NCBI RefSeq assembly: GCF_910596095.1
Contig: NC_056546.1
Location: 15,259,925 to 15,323,924 of the forward strand
DNA from: Thunnus maccoyii
Lineage: Eukaryota > Chordata > Actinopteri > Scombriformes > Scombridae
Direction of reading: 5' to 3'
DNA length: 64,000 nt
Part shown: piece by piece, positions 55,601-64,000 of the stretch
How positions within the stretch are numbered: the first letter of the stretch is position 1
Layout of the letters: every line of letters begins with the position of its first letter
The notes under the pieces: model-generated
What the model saw: only the letters and a program-made list of their open reading frames with translations
Databases searched by the model: none
What the model was told of the DNA's origin: nothing
Position numbers and translations under genes: made by a program

Positions 55601-57306
55601 TGTGAAGAAGGGCAAGTTGCGTTATGTTGCCAATGTGTTCCCACATAAAGGCTACATATGGAACTACGGAGCCATACCTCAGGTTAGTATTTTGTTTCTG
55701 ATGCTAATGTGTCCTTCTGAAACTTTGATGGCATTCATTTATAAGACTAGTCCTCCAAAATATTGAAAACTGCCTTGTTTTGTGATGTTTTTAGACATGG
55801 GAAGATCCAGCACACAAAGATGGAGACACTGGCTGCTGTGGTGACAACGACCCCATTGATGTCTGTGAAATTGGAAGTAAGGTACGACACCAGCTGATGA
55901 TTTCACAGCCTTATGAAAATGTTCAGTGTCTTACAGATCAGTTAATTCACAGTGACTAATCATTTCATTTTGTACATTAATATCAAGCATAATTGAGCTG
56001 ATGCATGCTCTGCAAACCAAAAATGAACAGCAAACTGAAATGCCCTCAGGTATGTTCCCGTGGAGAAGTAATCAAAGTGAAGGTACTCGGGATCCTGGCC
56101 ATGATCGATGAGGGTGAGACTGATTGGAAAGTGATTGCAATCAATGTGGAGGACCCTGAAGCCAGCGACTTTAACAGTAAGGACCTCAAATGCCCCCATT
56201 TTTCCTTCTGTCTGACTGTCTGAACACTCCTGCATCAATCATATTCTGAACTTGTCTTTTTGTCCCCGTCTGTGTTCAGACATCAGCGATGTCAAGCGCC
56301 TGAAACCTGGCTATCTGGAGGCCACGGTCGACTGGTTCAGGAGGTACAAAGTGCCAGATGGGAAACCAGAGAACCGGTTTGCTTTCAATGATGAGTTCAA
56401 AGACAAGGTATCCAACTAACACACTTTATTTAGTCATTATTTCTAATGTAACAAATGGATTATGATTGATCTTAAGCAGTGTTCTGCTTAGTAAAACTTG
56501 CCTTGAGTCTTTTTTTCAATTGACATGTCCTGCTGTAAGAAAAGTACACTGTCAAAGAATTGCAGTTAATGATCAAACTTGTGCAAACCTTCTCTAGTAA
56601 ACTGATCAGTGAGATGTGATACCATCATTTTAAAGGCATAGAGGTCCTTGCAAGCCTTTAAAAACTTCACTTGAACCAGAATTAAAATAGAAATTTTCTT
56701 GCATGAACCTTGTTGTTACCTGTGAAAACTTTTTGTGTTTCAGGACTTTGCCATTCAAGTAATCAAGAGCACTCACACATTCTGGAAAGACCTCATTTCC
56801 CAAAAGACCAGTGCTGGGGAACTGAACTGGTAAACGCCCTACAGATAAAAATACAGTTCCTTTTAGAACAATTGAACACTAACATACATTGATGGCTCTT
56901 GATCACATGACTGTATGTTTTCACACAATGCAGCAAAAACACTTGTGTCTCGGCCGGCGACAGCCCTTACTGCTGCTCAGCGGATGAGGCTAAAGCTACC
57001 GTTGGTGGGGTAAGTAACAGTTTGTTCATCTCTTTTGGCAACACATGGTCTGAAATTTCAACATCAGGCATTTCTTTTTCAATACAATTTCATAATGGAT
57101 GTTTCATTGTATTTTTAGACATGTCCTTGTGGAAAAGAGGAACCTTTCCCCTCATCAGGTAACAATATAGATTCTTGTCAATATTGCCTTGATTAATAAA
57201 AGCACATCTAATTTCTGCTGAGGTTGATTAATCTGTCTGTGACTCACTGTTATGTTGTTTTTTTTCATTTACAGTAGATAAATGGTTCTACTATGAGAAG
57301 AAGTAA
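52604..57306 (+). CDS. ppa1: Inorganic pyrophosphatase 1 (cytosolic)
   Basis: Hydrolyses pyrophosphate to two phosphates with Mg2+, pulling biosynthetic reactions forward in the cytosol. Eleven exons join in frame with GT-AG introns: 52604-52664, 54421-54485, 55337-55390, 55563-55682, 55795-55881, 56050-56176, 56280-56407, 56744-56829, 56934-57009, 57119-57158, 57275-57306. The 291-aa product (human PPA1: 289) shows the family I signature DNDPIDV at 117-123 with metal-binding Asp117, Asp119 and Asp122, further acidic sites Asp149 and Asp154 in MIDEGETDW, and [12 protein letters not shown] at 89-100. No mitochondrial presequence is visible, which argues against PPA2. The C-terminal part (residues about 238-285) is cysteine-rich and less conserved, as in other PPA1 proteins. 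Confidence 0.96.
53550..54352 (-). mobile_element. Degenerate LTR retroelement in ppa1 intron 1
   Basis: Read on the minus strand. A 44-bp word occurs at 54352-54309 and again at 53598-53555 (CTGAGTTTTGTATGTT, GTGTGTAA), as expected for the R-U5 ends of two LTRs. Between them lies a polypurine tract AAGGGGGGATT (53961-53951), directly followed by TGTAGAA, a plausible LTR start. The left LTR (53949 to about 53550, about 400 bp) has a TATAAATA box (53638-53631) and ends in CA. A possible primer-binding region begins with TGG near 54300. Only about 350 bp of internal sequence remains and no gag, pol or env frame is present, so it is a dead, deleted copy. The class (ERV or Gypsy-like) is undetermined. 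Confidence 0.5.
54869..55208. mobile_element. TTAA-flanked MITE in ppa1 intron 2
   Basis: The ends AGGTGCAGTGTGTAGAATTT...GGCATCTAG and CTAGATGCCACTAAATCC...CTGCACCTT are inverted repeats of about 34 bp. TTAA stands directly outside both (54865-54868 and 55209-55212), the target duplication of piggyBac- and Kolobok-type elements. Inner words such as CACGCTTGGAAGGGGA and ACATAGGGAGCAGGTCC are those of a MITE family widespread in teleosts. It has no coding capacity and lies clear of the splice sites at 54485 and 55337. Confidence 0.8.
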
Positions 57307-57630
57307 ACCACCAGCTGCTTGGATTGGAAGAAAATAGGAATTCTTGAAGATGTTTCACATTAGGAACCAATGGGATGGTGGGATGGGATGTGGCAGGTTT
57401 GGTCTGTGTTGTCTGTTTTCCTGTAGATGGACACATAGTGGATAGATGCTGTAGAGAAAAAGAAACGTCAAAAAGTGCTCATGTCTTGACCAATGAATTT
57501 CCATTTATTTAACAAAGATCTCTTTGGAGATGTGCTGTCAAAAACCAAGTACAGATACAATGCCTAGTAGATAATTGTGCCCTGTATGCTATTCTGAACT
57601 GCTTTAATAAAGCTTCTCCAGTTAAATTAT
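57307..57630 (+). other. ppa1: ppa1 3'UTR and poly(A) signal
   Basis: A 3'UTR of about 320 nt contains AATAAA at 57606-57611, followed about 30 nt later by a GTGTGTTTTATTTTT downstream element. Cleavage is expected near 57625-57632. Confidence 0.8.
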
Positions 57631-58480
57631 CATCAAAGTGTGTTTTATTTTTTTTTTTTATTAAAATAAAATAATTGCGTAACACTTTTCTATTGCAGAA
57701 TTTATTCTTAAAACCTTCCTGTTCAATAGTCTTTTCTATACAGTCTTTACTTTAAACTGAACTTTTCTCATTGTTACAATGGTGCCACCTTGTGTTCACT
57801 GTCCTACATTACCTCTCCCTTCTAAACGTAATGTGTTTACATGGATACTTACTGTTTTCATATGGCTGTTTGTTAAGTATGTTAGGTCATATCATCTGAT
57901 TCCCTTGGCTTAAATGTTTGTTCCATAAGTGTGCACTATTAGGCCCACTGTGTACTATTTGACCGTAATTCCATTTTCCATTTCTCTTAATATTATTGAT
58001 AAACAGTAAAAATACATTAAAATCAAAAGTACATTCAAAGTTACTAAAAAAAAAGACAAGTACAGTAAAAAGAATTAAATTTAAATGTTTTAATCATAAC
58101 ATTTATTTGTGGAGTTGTATTGTTTTATGTTGCTGTTATAAGGGTATAACAAAAAATGCAGTCTTGAGGGAAAATGGTAAACATGGGTATTCTTTTTTTT
58201 CAAACATTGTTTTATTTTATTGTTTTGATATGCAAAACAATAACAACCATGTGAGCTCAGGGAAAACATCCATAAATCAAATCAGAAATATATATGTCTA
58301 ACAGATCATTGTCACTTTCCATTTAGTCCACAGTGTTTCTTCCTTTCTTTGGGATAATGTCCATTTCTCCCACTTTCTCTATTTGGGTTTCTAATAATCT
58401 CACAGTGTGTGTCTACTGATCCAGTGGGTCAGCTTTACCCCCTTTCCATGTTATAGCCTTTTTACAGACCGTTATTAATA
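57631..58480. other. Intergenic between ppa1 and sar1a, left part
   Basis: AT-rich with no gene recognised. The right end may belong to the LINE remnant that follows. Confidence 0.4.
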
Positions 58481-58890
58481 TTTTAACCAGATATTCATCC
58501 TTTCACTGTAAAGGACCATTTGTAAAATTATTTAAGTAAAGCAGAGAAATATCCATAGGGACATTATATCTTAATATCCTACCACTGCTGGACATACTGG
58601 TTCCCAGAATTTGGTTATTTTGGAGGCATTTCCAGGATACATGACCATGATCATCATTGACAGATCCACACTCCAACACACCATATTTTTTGTTCAGGTG
58701 TTTAGCTGAGGCGTGATAAAGAATCTGATTAAATTTTTCCATGAAAACTCCCTCCATGTCCACTAACTAGTGGTTTGGTGTTTCTTCCACATACTTTGCC
58801 AATCCCCATTTGATATTACAATATTGAGTTCCTTTTCCCATTTTCCCTTTATAGCCTATGTGCTGTTTAATGTCTACTGTTCATTAACAA
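58480..58890 (-). mobile_element. L1-like LINE ORF2 C-terminal remnant
   Basis: The minus strand near 58850-58700 reads KGKWEKELNI, GDWQSMWKKHQTTS, then after a stop WTWREFSWKNLIRFFITPQL. After a frame change it continues with CGSVNDDHGHVSWKC (58680-58620) and LRYNVPM. TWREF-WKNLIRFFITP followed by C-x-DDH-HV-W-C is characteristic of the C-terminal region of fish L1-type ORF2. Stops and at least one frameshift show it is dead. Only the tail is present, as expected from 5' truncation. Confidence 0.75.
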
Positions 58891-59440
58891 TCCACAACAG
58901 AGTGTTTAACAGACTGTTTAAAAAAAAAAGCACCTGGGTGCTTACATTCAAAATACATTATGTAATCTTTAGCGTTAAACTGTGCCAATACCAGATACTG
59001 CTGAGAGGGAAAAAGGTCAAAATGTACTAGACCATTTGACCAATACACTTTCACTTATGACTACACCGTTATATGCTTATATTCTTGACACAGAGACAAG
59101 GATTATGGTTCATTTTCAATAAAAAAACATTCCTGGCATGTTTTTTTCTCCTTTATTGAACATTATGAACATACATACATTCAGCTGGTGGACATTTTAT
59201 ACAATTCAAGATTTCATAGTTTGAAAAAAGTAGATATCAATCGAATGAAATATGAAACGGTAAACAAATTAAATAATAATAAAAAAGAATCTAAACATAT
59301 TAAATAAACAGTAACATCAGTAAAAGTCAGTATAACTTAATCAGCGGCTACAGAAAATATATTTTTTTTCTTCATAAGGGTTAATGTACAAATTGAATTC
59401 AACCAGAAAAACATTAAAGCTTGGGGAGGACTTAGAACAT
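58891..59440. other. Intergenic upstream of sar1a
   Basis: AT-rich with several A or T runs. No further feature recognised. Confidence 0.4.
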
Positions 59441-59590
59441 TTCTGGCATGTGCGCCCCTCCCGCGGTCCATAGTGACGTATTTCCGGTTAACTGTCAAAC
59501 TTGTAGGCTACATGTCAGTTGACGGGACGGACGGGACGGGCTTGGACCAAAACCCAACGGACGGGGAGTTGATAAAGTCGGCACACCGAG
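59441..59590 (+). promoter_or_regulatory. sar1a: sar1a promoter and noncoding exon 1
   Basis: A CpG-rich patch (CCCCTCCCGCGG, TGACGTATTTCCGG) contains a CRE half site, TGACG (59474-59478), and an ETS-type core, TTTCCGG. It ends in the donor CACCGAG|GTAAAA at 59590/59591. The matching acceptor ATTACAG is at 60730-60736, just before the coding exon. A noncoding first exon is usual for SAR1 genes. The transcription start is probably between 59490 and 59530. Confidence 0.6.
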
Positions 59591-60736
59591 GTAAAACCCC
59601 CCCCAAACGATGTACTAAATTTAATTCCCAGCTGTCACATTCCCGCCGTTGTCTTGTTTTCTGCGTATTATCCGATATTATAAAGTTATCATTGTGCGCG
59701 CTCAGGTTGTTTACTGAATTATTGTTTACTGTGTGACAGCTGATGTCGTTTTTACTAGCTACGTGTGATCAACCCAACTGAGGCAGCGATCGTGAAATCA
59801 CTGGAAAAATCGTTTCTGAGGAGCTCAGTCATGAGTTTTAGTTGCCTGTCGAGTTTCACAGTATCATTAGTCAATATTTATTTGGGAATATTGCTTTTAG
59901 ATGTGTGTGAAAACCTGCCGCCATTTATTACAAGACTAACGATATTTTTGCGTGTTAACTGAGTCCACAGTGCCTGTTATTTAACAGTATTCAGTACATA
60001 CAATTAGCTGTTAAATGCCTCACTATATGCACTGTATATATATGGAGTTTGGTGTGTACAAGTGATGCAGTTGAAACATTGTGTCATAAACAAATAATTG
60101 TAAACAATTGTGTAATTTATATTTCCAAGACCTCACTATTCATTGCAATAAGCACATCAAGTTCAACAGAGAGTGACAGGTGTGTGTGTGTATGTGTGTG
60201 TGTGTGTGTGTGTGAAGCAGGGGGTGACTGCTGATATCAAGTGTCCATGCCACAACCTGCCATAAAAATAGTAAGAGGAAGATCAGTGTGACTCAGTGAG
60301 AGGAGCTCTCAGAACAAACTGGCATCTAAAAATCACCTAAAACCAGTTTGTTGCTTAGTTTGTCCTCATTTCATTTCATGCTTTAAAGCTTGTGTGATTA
60401 CACAGAGCTTACACATACCAGCAGAGTAATCCAGGGTCAGGAATAATGATTAACAATAAGCTTCAGAGCTAGATTCTGTAATGCAACAGCAATGTTTTGC
60501 AATAGTATACTAAATTCTATACCTAAAGTATTGGATAATTTATCATTTGCTTATTTGTGGTGTGTTGTAACTTTGGATGTGTGTTCATTAATAAATGTAG
60601 GTGTATTCGGGAGACAAGTCGTGGTAAATGTCTGAGAGGAGCTGGAACCTCACTGAGTGGTATCTTATGTACATTGCTATGTTCTTTAATGTGCCATAAT
60701 AAATAATTAACTCCAGTCACATTGTCTGTATTACAG
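59591..60736 (+). other. sar1a: sar1a intron 1
   Basis: About 1.15 kb, with a (TG)n microsatellite at about 60180-60213. No other feature recognised. Confidence 0.55.
60180..60213. repeat. (TG)n microsatellite in sar1a intron 1
   Basis: About 16 TG units with one TA interruption. Confidence 0.95.
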
Positions 60737-60749
60737 GCAGTCAAGAGCA

Positions 60750-63056
60750 ATGTCTTTTATATTTGACTGGATCTACAGGAGCTTCAGCAGCGTCTTGCAG
60801 CTACTAGGTAGAGTATTGTACACACCTATCAACAAAACCAGAGGTTTTTTGTCACAGAAGATGAATTTACTTGACTTACAGAGCATCAATTGTCAAACAG
60901 TCATAACAACGCTATGCTATTTGATTTTATCCTCCATCATTCCACCCCTATTTTGGAGCAAAATGCCTAAAATGCCATAAGGTCTGCCTAATAAGATCTT
61001 GCCAGAGCTTCCTGAAGTTTCTTGTGGAAATGTCAGAAGCGCTATATGTGCTACAGAAGCAGAGCAGCAGGCCTAAAAATGGATTTTTTGTCTGCCTAAA
61101 CCATTTTTTTTCAGTTTGAACAACTATGTGTGCCTTTGTCTGTATAAGTCAAGGGTACAAACAAATTACCAATCAATATCTTCCTAAAATTCAAAGAATA
61201 CAGCACAAAATATGACAATTTTGACATTTTTTTTCTAAGTAGGTCAAGGCAGATCTCTAAAAAGGGCATTTGGAGACAATAAATGGACAACATTGTTAAA
61301 AAATAATGGCAGCAATTCCAGCCCAAATACTTACAAATGTGCAGATTTGAACTTTTCAGGATTTTCCTGGTATTATCTTTGTTTCTAATACCAATCAATA
61401 TGCATAAATGTGTAGAAACACAGATTCACTAAAACCTCACTGACATTCCTGAAATAACAAACATGGTGTTTCTGATGACTGGAGGCTCCCATTCCTCCTC
61501 CTCCTCCTCCTCCTCCTGCTCATCAGCATCCTCTTCAAGACTGAGATAGCAACATAATACAAGTTTGGAGTGACTTTTATATTAAATTCACATCCGTTTG
61601 TTTTCTTTCTATCACCAGGGTTGTACAGGAAGACTGGCAAGTTGGTGTTCCTCGGGCTAGACAATGCTGGCAAAACAACGCTCCTGCACATGCTCAGAGA
61701 TGACAGGCTAGGACAGCACGTGCCCACGCTACATCCAAGTACGTCTTGTGATGTGACGTGTTGCCAGTTCAGCACTCAGCCCTGCTAGCAGGGCTGTAGG
61801 TCTTCTTTTCTTCATCTCATATCTAAAGTCAGTGTTTCCTTTCTGTCTTCAGCATCTGAGGAGTTGACCATTGCTGGAATGACCTTTACGACATTTGACC
61901 TTGGAGGTCATACACAAGGTAGGAATAAAGAAAATGCTGTTTGATGCACTGGCAGCCTCCATTTAGAGTATATGTCACATAAATACTGATGCTGTGTTGC
62001 TCCAACAGCACGGAGGATCTGGAAGAACTACCTCCCAGCCATAAACGGTATAGTCTACATGGTGGATTGTGCTGATCATGAGCGACTAGCGGAGGCTAAA
62101 GTTGAACTGGATGTAAGTTGATTGTATTGATTTCACCTCTTTTTTGTGACACACAACTGGTATCAAAGAAATTTCACTGATTTGGTGTGCATTAATATGA
62201 CACTTCCTGTGTGTAGGCCCTTTTAACAGATGAAACCATCTCAAACGTCCCGGTTCTCATCCTGGGGAATAAGATTGATCGTCCAGAGGCCATCAGTGAG
62301 GATGCACTCAGAGGAATGTTTGGTCTGCATGGACACACAACTGGAAAGGTAATGAACACATGTGAGATTAACATCTGGCGCCACTCTAACACAGATTTTG
62401 GTACTAAATTATGTGATTGAAAGCTGAAGTCTGCAGATTTTTCACCAAACCTACCTACCTTTCAGCACAGAAGAAAGGTGTCATTAAACCGTCTGTTAAA
62501 ACAGCTTTTCTTTAATTTCTTACAACAAATCTGAATTGCCAACAACAGGCAGCAGGCTTAGATCACCAATGATCTTGTTAAATACAGCAACAGTGAGGGG
62601 CTGCGAGAAGCATTTTTCACAATACTCGTATTATGCAATCGTTAATGTAAATCATGTTAAACACCTGCTGTTTCTAGGCAAAAGAGACAAGAAAAGAGAG
62701 CAGAGGGTGGCAGAATGCTATAGAGAAGCATTGGAGACGGCCTGTCTCACTGATTCACATCATTGAGTCAGATTACAGCTCTCACACTACGCTGTGTTCT
62801 CTTTGTAGAACGTGCAGAAAGATACAGCTTTAGGAATAATGTTGCACACACAATGTTTATCGTAATGCATGCTGAAATGTGTGGGTCACTCAGATGTTAA
62901 AATCTGTGCCTTTTGATGTGTGTTTTTGTTCCTTTTCAGGGCAAAGTGTCACTGAAGGAGCTGAATTTGAGGCCAATGGAGGTTTTCATGTGCAGCGTGC
63001 TGAAGAGACAAGGATATGGAGACGGTTTCCGCTGGCTTTCCCAGTATATTGACTGA
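60750..63056 (+). CDS. sar1a: Sar1-family small GTPase (COPII coat initiator)
   Basis: Controls COPII assembly at ER exit sites: Sec12 loads it with GTP, it inserts its N-terminal amphipathic helix and recruits Sec23/Sec24. Six coding exons join in frame: 60750-60807, 61619-61738, 61853-61918, 62009-62112, 62217-62348, 62940-63056 (TGA). The 198-aa product has exactly the usual length. Visible are the helix [10 protein letters not shown]-loop GLDNAGKT (32-39), DLGGH (75-79) with the catalytic His79, NKID (134-137), and the end FRWLSQYID. Residue 80 is Thr where I recall Glu in human SAR1A and Val in SAR1B. Sequence traits are mixed between SAR1A and SAR1B; the ppa1/eif4ebp2 neighbourhood, as on human chromosome 10, decides for sar1a. 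Confidence 0.95.
60808..61618 (+). other. sar1a: sar1a intron 2
   Basis: No embedded gene or recognised mobile element. A (TCC)n run lies at about 61494-61517. Confidence 0.5.
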
Positions 63057-63175
63057 TTCACTACAATTTCATACTTTACCTGATTAACAATGCTGCCTGT
63101 GCACACAAAGACATGTTCCACACAAAACTACCTGCTGTAGAGAGATGTTTTATTAAATATACTATAGATTGCAGA
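63057..63175 (+). other. sar1a: sar1a 3'UTR with possible poly(A) signal
   Basis: The variant signal ATTAAA at 63152-63157 is followed by a GT-rich stretch (GGTGTTTTTGTGTTG, near 63200). No canonical AATAAA occurs in the remaining 840 bases, so a longer 3'UTR ending beyond the window is also possible. Confidence 0.45.
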
Positions 63176-63712
63176 TTTCCAGTTGGAAACATGTTTCAGG
63201 AGGTGTTTTTGTGTTGATATACCCTGTTTTGTTCATGCGTTCGAAGAAATCTGTCATATCAGTCATACCGCAGCGAGTCAAAGATAAGTTATGAATCATC
63301 AGTCTGTACTGTTCAGATTGAGTGTAGAGAATAATCTTCATGCTGTGGGTTCCACCTTCACTTAAAGCCTGTAGGAATTTCCGTCTTCTATATAGAACAT
63401 GTCATCGCTGTGAACCAGTTTCTGACCCGGGTTTATTTTTAGCTGCTGGTGTAGACTTACAGCGAAGGTCAGTTTGGTTAACATTTTGTGCTTGGAGTCA
63501 CTCTTCCTTGATTGAAGACAAAAGCGTTGTTGGTACAGATAAAACATATTTATATTTATCTTATTTATCTAAAACTAGTGGCTAACTTGAAGTACTATGC
63601 ACCTTTTCCTAAAGTGCTGCAGTGAATTTGTGCCATATTTGTTTACCACAAAAGTGTTATCAATACAGTAGCCTGCTACCTCCAAGGATACTGACAGTCT
63701 TGCTGATTGCAT

Positions 63713-63747
<35 letters not shown>

Positions 63748-64000
63748 ATTAAGGGTTTACTAGTACAAGCCAATTATATATGAATGTGACCACAAGTGCA
63801 TTAACTGGTTTATTTAATACCACATAACAGTGTTAAATCATTGCAGTATATGATGACTGCATCAGCACAGCCAGGTGATGTAACCAACTCAAACGTGTCC
63901 ACAGTGGTGATGCCTACCTACCTGTTTTCATGATGGTGAATCACTGTGAAATGACTTGAGTACTTTGTGATTAGTTACTGCTCACAACATGCAGTGATAT
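63176..64000. other. Sequence downstream of sar1a
   Basis: Either extended sar1a 3'UTR or intergenic DNA. The only clear feature is the T28 run at 63714-63741. Confidence 0.4.
63714..63741. repeat. T28 homopolymer
   Basis: Twenty-eight uninterrupted T. On the minus strand this could be the poly-A tail of an old retro-insertion, but no retrogene body was recognised beside it. Confidence 0.9.

Overview
This is a vertebrate nuclear DNA window, almost certainly from a teleost fish and probably a percomorph. Intron-rich housekeeping genes with GT-AG splice sites sit among dense dinucleotide microsatellites and repeat families typical of teleosts: a TTAA-flanked MITE, a Tc1-like remnant, L1-like LINE tails and the AATCGATT-type repeat. 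No bacterial operons, CRISPR arrays or plasmid features are present. Most open frames in the window are chance readings through introns, repeats or low-complexity DNA.

Right part (40.0-63.2 kb): four complete genes could be assembled exon by exon. rps24 (minus, CDS 44161 to 40113) encodes ribosomal protein eS24 of 131 aa; it has a 5'TOP-like start, an ATG-only first exon and a last exon that supplies only the stop codon. eif4ebp2 (minus, CDS 50122 to 47778) encodes a 114-aa translational repressor with RAIP, eIF4E-binding and TOS motifs and a 3'UTR of about 2.2 kb. ppa1 (plus, CDS 52604 to 57306, 11 exons) encodes a 291-aa cytosolic inorganic pyrophosphatase. sar1a (plus, CDS 60750 to 63056, noncoding first exon near 59.5 kb) encodes the 198-aa COPII GTPase Sar1. 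eif4ebp2 and ppa1 are divergent neighbours; ppa1 and sar1a are in tandem. All four serve protein synthesis or secretion, but I see no sign that they form a functional unit beyond housekeeping and conserved synteny.

Left part (1-40 kb): no protein-coding exon can be supported. A CpG-rich block at about 8.8-10.6 kb contains a good minus-strand splice donor at 9183 and looks like the first noncoding exon and promoter of a gene reading leftward out of the window. From human gene order (RPS24 then ZMIZ1, same orientation) zmiz1a is the best guess; this is inference. The remainder is intronic or intergenic sequence with microsatellites, LINE tails at 20.7, 26.6 and 27.4 kb, a Tc1-like piece at 28.3 kb, several MITE-like repeats and a perfect 18-bp hairpin at 34.5 kb.

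The most interesting local feature is at ppa1: a short inverted-repeat element (52271-52508) lies directly against the first exon, and its promoter-proximal repeat contains the palindrome TCTCGCGAGA, a known vertebrate housekeeping promoter motif. I found no previously undescribed multi-gene system.
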